From Elusimicrobiota bacterium (lineage in GTDB: Bacteria > Elusimicrobiota > Elusimicrobia > UBA1565 > UBA9628), in the NCBI GenBank assembly GCA_016212795.1, contig JACRDT010000044.1:1-63391 (forward strand): a stretch of DNA of 63,391 nt, given 5' to 3'. Under the pieces are notes generated by a model. It worked only from the letters and a program-made list of their open reading frames with translations. It was not told where the DNA came from and did not search any database. The position numbers and the translations under genes are program-made. Shown here one piece after another: positions 54,174 to 63,391 of the stretch; the stretch's first letter is position 1; the number at the start of each line of letters is the position of its first letter.

Positions 54174-55795
54174 CGGCCCCGGCCCGCGGCGGCTATCGCT
54201 CCCGGGACCTGCTCATCGTCGCCGCCTTCACCGTCCTGCTCCTGGCGCCGTCGCTGGGCAAAGCCTACACCATCGACGAGCCCTATTTCCTCCTCGCCGC
54301 CCGGCACATCCTCCGCGACCCCCTGCACCCGGGCGCGGCGCTCATCAACTGGTACGGCGAGCCCGTGGCGTTGTGGCGCAACCACCCTTACCCGCCCCTC
54401 CTGCAGTACATCCTCGCCGCCGGCATCAAGGCGACGGGCGGCGCCGAGTGGCCGATGCGCCTGCTCATGTTCCCCTTCGACCTCGGCGCGGCCGCGGCGC
54501 TCTACCTGCTCGCCGCGCGGTTCCTGGCCCGGCCGCTCCTGCCGACCTTGATCGCGCTCGCCTGCCCGGCGTACGCCATCAACATGCAGCTCCTCATGGC
54601 GGAGAAATGGGTCGGGGCGCTCGGCTTCCTGGGCCTCTACGCCCTGGTGCGAGGCGTCGAGGACGACAGGCCGCGGCTGCTGGCGGCTTTCGCCGCGCTC
54701 GCGGGCGTGGCCATGCTGGTCAAGTACAGCGCGCTCTTCCTCCTGCCCGCCGCGGCGTTCTATCTCGCCGCCAAGCGCGTCCCCAGGGCGCGCCTCTTCT
54801 CCTGCCTGGCGCTGGCCGCGGCCCCCGCGGCCGCCTACGTCCTGTATCAGTGGCTGTCGGGGCAGATGACCCCGTGGGGGTTCGTCTTCGGCGGGGCGCG
54901 GCCGCCCTCCTGCGGCTGGGTCAACCGGCTGCGGGCCATGGCCGCCTGCGTCGGGGGCTGCGGGGCGGCGGTGTGGTTCTGGCCGGTCCTGGCGTTGCGC
55001 CGCGACCGCTCGCTGGCGGCCCCGGCCGCGGCGGGCGCCGTGCTGGCCGGCTGCCTCTTCGTGCCGGCTCTCGACTGGGAGAGCGTCCGGGGCGTGGACC
55101 GGTGGACCGGGCTGGCGTTCTCGTCGGCCGCCTGCCTGGCCATGGCCTGTTGGTTCCGGTCGGTCCGCAAGCGCATGCCCGGGTGGGAGCTCTGGGGCCC
55201 GTGGGCCCTGTCCGTGCTCGGCCTGCAGCTCGCCCTCCACCGGTACGTGACCGCCCGGTTCATGCTCTTCATGATCGTGCCGGTCATCCTGGGGATGGCG
55301 TCCGCCCTGGAACGGACTTTTGAGGAGGCGCCGCTGCGGCGCTGGCACCTGGCCACGCTCGCGGCGTCGCTGGTCCTGAGCCTGTCCCTCGCCAGCGTCG
55401 ACGCCTACTACACGAGGTCGCAGAAAGTGTTCGCCCAGGCCGTCCGCGAGGAATACATCGACAAGGGCAAGACGGTCTGGTTCTCGGGCCACCTGGGGTT
55501 CCAGTATTACCTGGAACGGGCCGGCGCCAAGCCATTGGACCGTTCCCGGGGCGGGTGGGACGAGGCCCGGCCCGGCGACCTCGTCGTCGTCCCGCAGGCC
55601 AACACCACGGTGCTCGTCCCCTCGAGCCCGCGCCGGTCCAAGAAGCGCTACCTCACCATGATCCATCCCCTCCCGCTGCGGCTCATCCGCGGCTGGGATT
55701 GCCAGGCGGGGTTCTACGCCAGCATCTGGGGGTTCCTGCCGTACGCCTTCAGCACGGAGCCCGTCGAGCAGTTCACGGTCGTCGAACTGCTGTGA
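54170..55795 (+). CDS. GT-C family membrane glycosyltransferase (ArnT/PMT-like)
   Basis: This 541-residue polytopic protein has about 11-12 hydrophobic helices. The first periplasmic loop has YTIDEPYFLLAARHIL, the acidic (D/E) motif of GT39/GT83 enzymes that use polyprenyl-phosphate sugars. A soluble C-terminal part of ~110 residues follows (VWFSGHLGFQYYLERAGAKP). It likely decorates a surface glycan, lipid or protein; the substrate is unknown. It starts by ATGA overlap with the small ORF and converges with the next gene, the two overlapping by 23 bp. Confidence 0.8.
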   Translation: MTAPARGGYRSRDLLIVAAFTVLLLAPSLGKAYTIDEPYFLLAARHILRDPLHPGAALINWYGEPVALWRNHPYPPLLQYILAAGIKATGGAEWPMRLLMFPFDLGAAAALYLLAARFLARPLLPTLIALACPAYAINMQLLMAEKWVGALGFLGLYALVRGVEDDRPRLLAAFAALAGVAMLVKYSALFLLPAAAFYLAAKRVPRARLFSCLALAAAPAAAYVLYQWLSGQMTPWGFVFGGARPPSCGWVNRLRAMAACVGGCGAAVWFWPVLALRRDRSLAAPAAAGAVLAGCLFVPALDWESVRGVDRWTGLAFSSAACLAMACWFRSVRKRMPGWELWGPWALSVLGLQLALHRYVTARFMLFMIVPVILGMASALERTFEEAPLRRWHLATLAASLVLSLSLASVDAYYTRSQKVFAQAVREEYIDKGKTVWFSGHLGFQYYLERAGAKPLDRSRGGWDEARPGDLVVVPQANTTVLVPSSPRRSKKRYLTMIHPLPLRLIRGWDCQAGFYASIWGFLPYAFSTEPVEQFTVVELL

Positions 55796-57218
55796 TCCCG
55801 ACGGCCGCCAACAGGAACACCGCCGGCATGAGGCTGAAGTGGTAGCGCGCCTGGCCCGGGATGAACAGGAACAGGACGAAGGTGGCCAGGAAGTTGAGGA
55901 GCAGGAACCTCCCCCCGTCCGGCAGGCTCGCCCAGGCGCCGCGCCGCCACAGCCCCAGCAGGGCCAGCAGCCAGCTGCCGGCGTAGAAGGCGGCGTCGAG
56001 CCGGCCGAGGCCGTAGACCGCGCGGCGGGAGAGCACCCGCGCGTACCGCGACGACAGGGTGGACCAATGGAGCATCTCCTCGTCGTCGCCGAACATGTCG
56101 TCGAGGCACCGGAGCAACGACCGGCCGACATGCAGCGGCCCGGCCCCGAACACCGCCTTCAGGTTCAGAGCGGCCAGGGCGTAGCCCTCGCCGCTCTGCT
56201 CCGACTCGTTCTTCATGGCGCGCCAGCGCGCCACGCGCTCCCGCAGGGCCGGGTCGTTCGCCGCCGACTCAGGCAGGAGGCGGGCGGTGTGGTACGCCAG
56301 GACCATGCCGCCGTCGGTGCAGATGCCGGTCGGGCGGCCCCACAGCCTGGTGTTCCGCCAAGCCCAGGGGAGCAGCCCCAACCCCAGCGCGGCCAGGAAG
56401 ACCAGGTACTTCGGCGCCGCGACCTTGAGCCTCGGGCGCAAGAAGCAGACCACGGCCAAGGCGGCCGAGAGCGGCAGCCACATGGGCCTGAGCAGGCAGG
56501 CGGCCGCGGCCAGCAGACCCAGCGCCACCCAGGGCCGGCGCCGGTCGGACCCGCCGGCCACGGAAGCCAGCCAGGCCAGGCCGGCCAGGGCCGCGGTGAA
56601 CGGGACCTCGCTGCAGAAGAGGTTCGTGGCGAACACCGCCGACGGGTAGACGGCCCAGGCGAGCGCGGCCAGCCGGGCGGCCGGCTCGGTCGCGGACCGG
56701 GCCAACCCGAGATAGAGGAGCAGCACGGTCGAGGCGCCCAAGAGGACGTTGAGCAGCTTCATCCACAGCGGATGCGGCCCCAACGGAAGATAGAGCAGGG
56801 CGCCCAGGAAGGCCGTGCCGGGCGGCCGATAGGACGTGGCGTACGGCAGGGGCTTGCCGCCGTCGCCCAGGTAGGCGACCAGGTCCTCCTTGCCGACCGG
56901 GCCCGTGATCGCGTAGCCCTTCCCCGAAGCCAGCGCCGCGGCCAGCTCGTGGTAGATGGCGAAGTCGGAGACCTGCCCGTTGGGGACCGCCGCGACCCAC
57001 GCCAGCCTCAGCCCCGCGGCCAACGACGCCAGCCCGATGAGGAACCGTCGCCGCGGCCACCGCGCGACCCTCGGCCCCGACCAGCGCGCGGCCGCGACCA
57101 GGGCCGCCAGGAGCGCGGCCAGGACGCCGAGTTCCACGAGACCCGCTAGCTCGCCGCAGAAGGCGGCCAGGACCGCCGGGACGCCGGCCAGCAGGACGAG
57201 GGCTTCTTGACGCGTCAT
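55773..57218 (-). CDS. GT-C family (PMT_2-like) membrane glycosyltransferase
   Basis: This 481-residue polytopic protein has the GT39-type layout. The loop after helix 2-3 reads VSDFAIYHELAAALASGKGY followed by SYRPPGTAFLGALLYLP, typical of PMT_2/dolichyl-phosphate-mannose-type transferases. A C-terminal extra-membrane loop and final helices follow (GQARYHFSLMPAVFLLAA). TATGAT (complement of 57230-57235) is 11 nt before the ATG. It overlaps the end of the convergent glycosyltransferase gene on the opposite strand. Confidence 0.8.
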   Translation of the reverse strand: MTRQEALVLLAGVPAVLAAFCGELAGLVELGVLAALLAALVAAARWSGPRVARWPRRRFLIGLASLAAGLRLAWVAAVPNGQVSDFAIYHELAAALASGKGYAITGPVGKEDLVAYLGDGGKPLPYATSYRPPGTAFLGALLYLPLGPHPLWMKLLNVLLGASTVLLLYLGLARSATEPAARLAALAWAVYPSAVFATNLFCSEVPFTAALAGLAWLASVAGGSDRRRPWVALGLLAAAACLLRPMWLPLSAALAVVCFLRPRLKVAAPKYLVFLAALGLGLLPWAWRNTRLWGRPTGICTDGGMVLAYHTARLLPESAANDPALRERVARWRAMKNESEQSGEGYALAALNLKAVFGAGPLHVGRSLLRCLDDMFGDDEEMLHWSTLSSRYARVLSRRAVYGLGRLDAAFYAGSWLLALLGLWRRGAWASLPDGGRFLLLNFLATFVLFLFIPGQARYHFSLMPAVFLLAAVGITAVRRP

Positions 57219-57331
57219 GGTCGACCTGTATCATACCAAACGGCGGCCCGGGCCCCTGCGCCGAGCGGCGGCCCCTTGGACCCATCTCCGCCCCGGTCTT
57301 TCGGCCCATGACAGCGGCGGCGCGACGCTGG

Positions 57332-57337
57332 TACAAT
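57332..57337 (+). promoter_or_regulatory. -10-like box TACAAT before the papain-like gene
   Basis: TACAAT is 15 nt before the ATG at 57353, within the 134-bp divergent region shared with the GT-C gene. No ribosome site is evident. Confidence 0.4.
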
Positions 57338-57352
57338 AGCTCCGTCACCACG

Positions 57353-58852
57353 ATGCGCTCCATTCTGGTCCTCTCCCTGCTCGCCGCGCAGGCGGCGTCG
57401 GCGTCGGCCCGGCCGCTTGCGCCCCCGGCCCCGGCGCCCGTGGCGCTCGACGCGCAAGCCCTCAACCGCCTCTTCGACGGCAACGCGAGCCCCGCCTCCG
57501 ACCCGGTGGCCGCTCCCTCGCCCGAAGAGTCCGCCCAGCCTTCGCAGGCCTCTCCTTCTTACATCATCAGGGCCGAGCAGGATCCCCTCCCTGCCGCGCC
57601 CCGCTTCGCGCTCAACCTTTCAGCCGTCCCGGAGCACCTCCGGAGCATGGTCGACGGCTTCCACACGCTCTTCCACAAGAACCAAGAGGAGACCCAGGAG
57701 TGGGTGGACCGGATGAACGTCCTCATCCGGGCCAAGAACGCCGGCCGGCGCTGGGGCAAGATCCCGGAGTGGACCTACGACGGCCGTCCCAACGAGCCGC
57801 CCTGGACCTGCCTCTCGGACGGGGCGGGCACGGTCAACGACTGGTGGGCCCTCCAGCTCGGCCGCTCCCTCCCATCCTATCAGAGCGCCGTCCACGGCGG
57901 CCGCGAGGAGGGCGTCGACCCGAGGATGCTCGAGCTCGCGTACCTCGAACGCGCCCGGACGGGCGACCCCGAGTACTTCCTCCTTCCCAAATTCATCGAG
58001 GAAGACCCGGTCCGGCACCTGGCCATCCCCCAGCAGCCGCGGGGCTACGCCGAGCTCCTCATCGAGGACGGCGGCTACGACGCGCGGGACCCGGTCACGG
58101 ACCAGGTCCACCGCTGGACGCCCGGGATGTCCGCCATGGAAGGGCGATACAAGGAGCTCTTCGTGGGCAGCCTCCTGTCGCCGCGCACGCCTGACAAGTA
58201 CGCCCGCGTCCTGGCCGAGGGCATCGAGAAATGGGGCATCGCCTACGTCCAACTCGAGGACGTCAAGAGGCCGCGCCTCACCGGCGCCCACACCGTGGCC
58301 GTGGTCGGCTACTTCTGCATGGAGGGGACGGACCGCCTCATCCCCTGCTCCGAGAACAAGTCGGACGAGGATTGGGGACGCACGGCCTACTTCGCGGTGC
58401 ACGACTCGTTCGGGGATTTCCCGGCCGACAAGGTCCGCGACGCCTCGGGCGGCTCCGCGTACCGGGCGGTCAGGATCTCCTCGATCGACCAGGCCATCGT
58501 GTTCCCTCATAGCCTGGCGGTGACCGCGCGGCCGGAGTCCCCCGGGACCTGGCGGGTCACGGTGACGAACAAGGGCGGCAGGCCGGTCCAGGTCGGCGCG
58601 GTCAGGGCGTCGGCGGGCGGGACGGAACTGCCCGTGGCGCAGGCTCCGGACGGGAGCCTCCTCGTCTCGTCGGCCGCGCCCCTCGAGGCGAGCCTGTACG
58701 TGGAAGCCCGGCACTACTTCGAGGCCGACGGCAAGGGGCGGGCCTTCCGCCTCGCGCTTGCCGCCGGCCCCACCGCCGGCGTCGAGGCCGTCCGCACCCC
58801 GCGGACGCCCACCTACGCCGAACGCCGGGCGCGCCTCCCCTCCGGGGACTAG
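57353..58852 (+). CDS. Secreted papain-like (C1-type) cysteine peptidase candidate
   Basis: This 499-residue protein has a signal peptide (MRSILVLSLLAAQAASASA) and a Pro/Ala-rich spacer to about residue 80. The papain-like pattern is Cys153 in PPWTCLSDGAGTVNDWWA, His313 in GAHTVAVVGYFCMEG, then YFAVHDSFGD where papain has the Asn-Ser-Trp-Gly motif; Asp351 replaces Asn. The C-terminal ~110 residues resemble a beta-sandwich (WRVTVTNKGGRPVQVGAV). Catalytic activity is plausible but the Asn-to-Asp change leaves doubt. It is followed after 25 bp by the YfaP-like gene, probably in one transcript. Confidence 0.6.
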   Translation: MRSILVLSLLAAQAASASARPLAPPAPAPVALDAQALNRLFDGNASPASDPVAAPSPEESAQPSQASPSYIIRAEQDPLPAAPRFALNLSAVPEHLRSMVDGFHTLFHKNQEETQEWVDRMNVLIRAKNAGRRWGKIPEWTYDGRPNEPPWTCLSDGAGTVNDWWALQLGRSLPSYQSAVHGGREEGVDPRMLELAYLERARTGDPEYFLLPKFIEEDPVRHLAIPQQPRGYAELLIEDGGYDARDPVTDQVHRWTPGMSAMEGRYKELFVGSLLSPRTPDKYARVLAEGIEKWGIAYVQLEDVKRPRLTGAHTVAVVGYFCMEGTDRLIPCSENKSDEDWGRTAYFAVHDSFGDFPADKVRDASGGSAYRAVRISSIDQAIVFPHSLAVTARPESPGTWRVTVTNKGGRPVQVGAVRASAGGTELPVAQAPDGSLLVSSAAPLEASLYVEARHYFEADGKGRAFRLALAAGPTAGVEAVRTPRTPTYAERRARLPSGD

Positions 58853-58877
58853 GATGACGATCTGCGAGCGAGGCCCC

Positions 58878-59699
58878 ATGAAGAGATCCTTGACGCTTCT
58901 TGCCGTGATGCTTCTGGCCGGCGGCGCCGGCGCGATGGACGAGAGGACCGTCCTCGAGAAGGCGAAGGCCTCTCACGACGAGGTGGAAGGCAAGCTGACC
59001 CTGTTCTTCCGCGACGCGCTGACGGGCCTGCCCATCGCCGGGGCCAAGGTCAGATTCGAAGGGGACTCGGAGAAGACCGACAAGGACGGGAGCGTCACCT
59101 TCGCCTTCCCCGACCTCCCCGAGGATGGGGACGCCCGGCTCGTGGCGGAATTCCACAAGAAGGGCTACATCGAGAGCAAGGTGCCGCTCCTCTTCCGGCT
59201 CGGCATGATCTTCGAGTACCACCATTCGATCTCCCCCTCCCTGCCGCCCGGCAGCCTGCGCGTGGTGGTGGACTGGGGCAAGGAGCCCAGGGACCTGGAC
59301 GCCCACCTGGTGAAGAAGGACGGCTACCACATCTCGTACCGGGACATGCGGCAGGTGGAAGAAGTCGCCAGGCTCGACCGCGACGACACGGACGGCGAGG
59401 GGCCCGAGACCATCACCGTGGACAAGGTGGACCCCAAGGGGGTCTACGCCTTCTACGTGCACGACTACACCAACCGGGAGGCCCAGGACTCAGGCGCCCT
59501 GGCGAGCTCCCACGCCCACGTCTCGGTGTTCGGCGACGAGAAGCTGATGAGGACCCTCGAGGTCCCCTCCGGCAAGGGCAGGTACTGGACGGTGTTCTTC
59601 CTGCGCGAGGGTTCGGTGGTTCCGGCGCCGGCGTTGGCCGACGAGCCGGCCAAGGACCCTCCGCCCGTCGCCGACAGCCGGCCCCCCGACGAGGAGTGA
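58878..59699 (+). CDS. Secreted YfaP/DUF2135-like protein with Ig-like domain
   Basis: This 273-residue protein has a signal peptide (KRSLTLLAVMLLAGGAGA). Residues 40-115 form a carboxypeptidase-regulatory/Ig-like beta domain (LTGLPIAGAKVRFEGDSEK). Residues 130-235 match YfaP/DUF2135: VVVDWGKEPRDLDAHL, then RLDRDDTDGEGPETITV and YAFYVHDYTNR. Such proteins are secreted or envelope-associated with unknown role; the Asp-rich stretch could bind calcium. It follows the papain-like gene by 25 bp. ATG at 58878 is set by the signal peptide. Confidence 0.75.
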   Translation: MKRSLTLLAVMLLAGGAGAMDERTVLEKAKASHDEVEGKLTLFFRDALTGLPIAGAKVRFEGDSEKTDKDGSVTFAFPDLPEDGDARLVAEFHKKGYIESKVPLLFRLGMIFEYHHSISPSLPPGSLRVVVDWGKEPRDLDAHLVKKDGYHISYRDMRQVEEVARLDRDDTDGEGPETITVDKVDPKGVYAFYVHDYTNREAQDSGALASSHAHVSVFGDEKLMRTLEVPSGKGRYWTVFFLREGSVVPAPALADEPAKDPPPVADSRPPDEE

Positions 59700-59709
59700 A
59701 GGGGCGAGG

Positions 59710-59946
59710 CTATTTGATCCCTTCGAGTTCGCGCGTACGGTCCGCCTCTTTCTGAGCGGCGGACCCCAACTGGACTTTCACCTCGCCGACGACCCCCGGA
59801 TAGCTCTGAGCCTTGATGCCGGCCTCGGCGGCGGCCTGCTTCACCGGCGCCGATGGTTGAGTCCCCTTGACGAAGAGGCGCTTGATGTCGGCCATATACA
59901 ACAGACAGACGATGATCGCCGCCAGCAGCAACCCGAGGTATCCCAT
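59710..59946 (-). CDS. Small single-pass membrane protein, unknown
   Basis: This 78-residue protein is one N-terminal transmembrane helix (GYLGLLLAAIIVCLLYM) and a charged tail. AAGG-like AAGGAG lies 8 nt before the ATG and TAGAAT lies further upstream, giving a convincing expression signal. No family is recognised. It converges on the YfaP-like gene. The downstream-facing gap 59947-60096 contains this promoter and nothing else I can support. Confidence 0.55.
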   Translation of the reverse strand: MGYLGLLLAAIIVCLLYMADIKRLFVKGTQPSAPVKQAAAEAGIKAQSYPGVVGEVKVQLGSAAQKEADRTRELEGIK

Positions 59947-60096
59947 CCCATCGGCTCCTTGCAGGCGATTCTAGCGAACTTGCCCTCCGCGCGACAAGCA
60001 GCCGCGACCCAGCGGCGTCAGGCCGGCGTCGAGTCCAACTGGAGCGGCGGCTCGCCCTTGTCGACGCGCCGAGGTCGAAGCGGCGTCTCCTCGGGG

Positions 60097-62604
60097 CTAC
60101 CTCGGCTTCGCCGGACCGGCGGGCTTGGTCCCGCGCGGCGGGGCGTTCTTGACGTATCGGTCGAACCAGGCGAGCATCTCGAAAAGCACGTGCTCGGTGG
60201 ATTCCATGGCGCGGTAGCCGTGGGATTCGAACGGCAGCATGACCAGGCGCGCCGTGCCTCCGTTGCCGCGGATCGCCTCAAAGAGCTTCTCCGACTGCAG
60301 GGGCGTCGTCCCGGGGTTCGCGTCGAGTTCGCCGTGGATGAGCAGGAGCGGCAGCGTGATCTTCTCCGCGTGAAACAACGGCGAGACCTTCGTGTAGACT
60401 TCCGGCGCCTCCCAGAGCGTGCGCCGCTCGTTCTGGAACCCGAACGCCGTCAACGACCGGTTGTAGGCCCCGCTCCGAGCCACCCCGGCGCGGAACAAGT
60501 CCGAGTGCGCGAGCAGGTTTGCCGCCATCAAGCCTCCATGGCTGTGCCCCGTGATCCCGATGCGGTCGCGGTCCGCCACGCCGAGTTCCACGGCCTTGTC
60601 CACGGCGGCTTTCGCGCCGGCCACCAGCTGCTCCAAGTAGGCGTCGTACATCCGGTTGGCGTCTCCCACCACGGGCATGAGAGGGTTGTCGATGACCGCG
60701 TACCCCTCCAGGAGCGGGAACAGGTGCAGCGGCCAGCCGATCGTCGTGAAGATCCGCGTCGAGCCCTTCACCTGGCCGGCCATCTTCGGGTCGGCGTAGT
60801 CGAGCGGGTAGGCCCAGACGATCGCCGGCAGGCGCACACCCTCCTTGTAGCCCGGGGGGAGAAAGAGCGTGAAGGACAGGTCGACCCCGTCGGCGCGCTT
60901 GTACGCCACGAGGCGCTTGGTGATGGCGCGCAGTTGCGGCGAGGGGTCCGGCATGCGCGTGACGGCTTTGAGCGCGCTCGCGCGGGAGGCCTCGCCCTCC
61001 GCCGCCTGGACACGGCCCGACAGGGTCCGCACGAAGAAGTTCGGCGGGTCCCGAGGGCTCTCCCGCCGGGTGAGGAAGGCCCCGGCCTTGGGATCGAGCC
61101 AGGCGTAGAACTCCTCGTAGGACGAGCGGTCGCAGCGGAAGAGGCGCTCCGTCTTCAGCGTCCCCAGGTCGAGCCGGTCGAGGAAGGGCCGGTCGCCCTC
61201 GGGGGAGGAGCCCCGGCCGTCGAGGTAGATCGAGCCCTGATCCTCGAACACGACCATCGCGCCGTTGGGCAAGCTCTTCAGGACGGGATGGCCAGGGTGC
61301 CGGTAAGCATCGTCGCTCGACATGTCCCAGATGAGGCGGGCGCCGGCCTTGGGGTCGTCGAACGACGCCGCGTGGGTCTGGGTCCAGTGCTTGATCGGGT
61401 CCTCGCTGGAAACCAGCGCGAGGCCGCCCCGCTCGACCCACCGGATGCCGTCGACGCGGTCTCTCACCTTGAGGACCTCCGCCGGGGCGCCCGAGAAAGG
61501 CGCCTTGTGCATCATGACGCGGTCCCGGTGGGGGACCTGCGTCTTCCAGTCTCCGCCGTCAAGGGCCTCGCGCCATACGAGCGTCGCCGACTCGGTCGCC
61601 CGCCATTGGACATCGCGCGGGCCGGTCCTCACGCCCCAGATTGGCACGCTGTCGGCTAGCGGGACGGAGGCGACGCGGCGCACGACGCGCCCGGAGCCGT
61701 CCCAGACCTCGACCTCCCGGGGGAAGCGGTCGTGCGTGGTGAGATAGGAGAACGGCCGATGGATCGTCTCGACGAGCAGGTGGCGCCCGTCCGGCGCGGG
61801 AGAGAGGCCCGCGTACAAGGCGGGTTTCCCCACGGGCGTGATGCGGCCGCTTTCGGCGTCCACGAGCAGGAGCTGCGCGGCCGCGTAGTGTTCGAAGAGC
61901 TCCTCGTCCTTCGGGCTCTTGAGAACGTCGCGCACCTCGTACGTGCTGCTCGCGCCCTTCCCCCCGGCGGTCTCCTGGATGGAGGGGCCGCGCGGCGCGG
62001 TCTCCTGCGCCGGCGGCGGGCCGAGGCCCTCCGGCACGGCGCGCACGAGCAGCGTCTTCTGGTCCGGCATCCACATCAGCGGTCGGCCGAGGAACGGGTT
62101 GAGGCGCACCGCCGCGACCCTGCGAGCCCGTCCCGCCGCCGCGTCGCCCACCCATAGCTCGACGCACTCCGGGCCGAGGTTGGCGAAGGCGAAGCGCAGG
62201 CCGTCCGCGCTCCAGGCCGGCAGCCCGACCTTGGCGTCCGCGGGCAGGCTTACGGCGCGCTCGACGCCGTACGGCAGGGTGACGAGGGTGAGGGCGCTCC
62301 AGTAGGCCGCGTTCTGCAGCCGGCGCGTGCGGGGGATGACGCGCACGCCCGCCAGCCTCAGCATCGGCTCCGCGAGGAAGGCGATCGAGGGGAGGCGCAC
62401 GGGCGCCGCGAGGATCATCGCGTCGCGCGTCGGGCTGACGACCGCGTCCGGCGGGACCGGCGCGTGGAGCACGTCGAGGACCTCCTTGGACGGCTGACGA
62501 TAGGCGGTCTCGGCGAGCGCCGGGAGGGAAAGCCCGAAGACGAGCAGGGCGGAAAGAAAGTGAGGCAAGGCGCAAGGGCGCGTCATGACGCCAAGCATCC
62601 GCAT
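60097..62604 (-). CDS. Secreted S9 prolyl-oligopeptidase-family serine peptidase (glutamyl-endopeptidase-like)
   Basis: This 835-residue protein has a signal peptide near residues 7-31 (PHFLSALLVFGLSLPALA) and an N-terminal beta-propeller. The C-terminal alpha/beta hydrolase has GITGHSHGGLMAANLLAHS (Ser near 688), HGELDANPGT (Asp near 760) and FESHGYR (His near 794). The GHSHG motif and the segment YNRSLTAFGFQNERRTLWEA resemble the plastid glutamyl endopeptidase group. It is probably periplasmic and degrades short peptides. Start could be the ATG at 62604 or the in-frame ATG at codon 7. Confidence 0.88.
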   Translation of the reverse strand: MRMLGVMTRPCALPHFLSALLVFGLSLPALAETAYRQPSKEVLDVLHAPVPPDAVVSPTRDAMILAAPVRLPSIAFLAEPMLRLAGVRVIPRTRRLQNAAYWSALTLVTLPYGVERAVSLPADAKVGLPAWSADGLRFAFANLGPECVELWVGDAAAGRARRVAAVRLNPFLGRPLMWMPDQKTLLVRAVPEGLGPPPAQETAPRGPSIQETAGGKGASSTYEVRDVLKSPKDEELFEHYAAAQLLLVDAESGRITPVGKPALYAGLSPAPDGRHLLVETIHRPFSYLTTHDRFPREVEVWDGSGRVVRRVASVPLADSVPIWGVRTGPRDVQWRATESATLVWREALDGGDWKTQVPHRDRVMMHKAPFSGAPAEVLKVRDRVDGIRWVERGGLALVSSEDPIKHWTQTHAASFDDPKAGARLIWDMSSDDAYRHPGHPVLKSLPNGAMVVFEDQGSIYLDGRGSSPEGDRPFLDRLDLGTLKTERLFRCDRSSYEEFYAWLDPKAGAFLTRRESPRDPPNFFVRTLSGRVQAAEGEASRASALKAVTRMPDPSPQLRAITKRLVAYKRADGVDLSFTLFLPPGYKEGVRLPAIVWAYPLDYADPKMAGQVKGSTRIFTTIGWPLHLFPLLEGYAVIDNPLMPVVGDANRMYDAYLEQLVAGAKAAVDKAVELGVADRDRIGITGHSHGGLMAANLLAHSDLFRAGVARSGAYNRSLTAFGFQNERRTLWEAPEVYTKVSPLFHAEKITLPLLLIHGELDANPGTTPLQSEKLFEAIRGNGGTARLVMLPFESHGYRAMESTEHVLFEMLAWFDRYVKNAPPRGTKPAGPAKPR

Positions 62605-62630
62605 CGGCGGGCGCGAGCAAGGGCGGCCCC

Positions 62631-63391
<761 letters not shown>

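Overview
The window is high-GC, gene-dense bacterial DNA (63.4 kb) with short intergenic gaps and many ATGA/GTGA start-stop overlaps. No rRNA, tRNA, CRISPR array or intact phage/IS element is visible. Signal peptides, a PilT ATPase, a soluble transhydrogenase, type II dehydroquinase and unusual fusions suggest a diderm environmental lineage. Elusimicrobiota or a similarly GC-rich uncultured phylum is my best guess, at low confidence and from general resemblance only.

Layout. (1) 1-2.1 kb: a decayed AbiEi-type antitoxin fragment, then an arsenic operon arsR-arsC-acr3. (2) 2.2-8.8 kb: a secreted HExxH/PDZ protein, an NTT-like transporter fused to HEAT repeats and a cNMP domain, a PAP2_C lipid phosphatase/transferase-like membrane protein and two membrane-anchored hypotheticals. 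(3) 8.9-22.8 kb: an XdhC-like protein lacking its middle, an ABC ATPase fused to a degenerate radical-SAM barrel, a double radical-SAM protein, a V4R-domain protein, a membrane HExxH (M50-like) domain fused to an enolase whose two domains are in swapped order, PilT, another radical-SAM protein, an unknown helical protein and a PPDK-like protein without the usual phosphohistidine motif. This is the most unusual part. (4) 22.8-26.8 kb: YyaL-like thioredoxin-fold protein, BCP peroxiredoxin, PIN-PhoH ATPase. (5) 26.85-27.16 kb: a ~310-bp imperfect palindrome. (6) 27.2-33.4 kb: 2-oxoglutarate dehydrogenase E2 and E1, a His-rich Hsp20, SthA.

(7) 33.4-54.0 kb: one long minus-strand superoperon for aromatic amino acids, trpEGDCFBA-tyrA-aroF-aroA-aroE-[4-gene cassette]-aroC-aroK-aroB-aroQ followed by a two-gene split MetE. 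It starts at a consensus TTGACA-17-TATAAT promoter, with a 23-codon apparently leaderless leader peptide carrying two Trp codons and an intrinsic terminator abutting trpE: a Trp attenuator. The inserted cassette (AAA ATPase, DUF4276 TOPRIM-like, SEC-C protein, small PD-(D/E)xK protein) resembles a defence module and is joined to aroE and aroC by overlapping start/stop codons. GC-rich palindromic elements have entered trpA, trpF and the tyrA tail in different reading frames, and related palindromes sit in linkers of sucA and sucB.

(8) 54-63.4 kb: two GT-C membrane glycosyltransferases, a papain-like secreted protein, a YfaP-like secreted protein, a small membrane protein, a secreted S9 peptidase, a bacterioferritin and, at the right edge, a nifJ fragment that ends abruptly.

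Recurring signals: -10-like hexamers lie only 6-15 nt before many start codons, pointing to leaderless or very short-leader mRNAs. Several genes (xdhC, a restriction helicase, nifJ, a bmp-like gene) survive only as ends or fragments.
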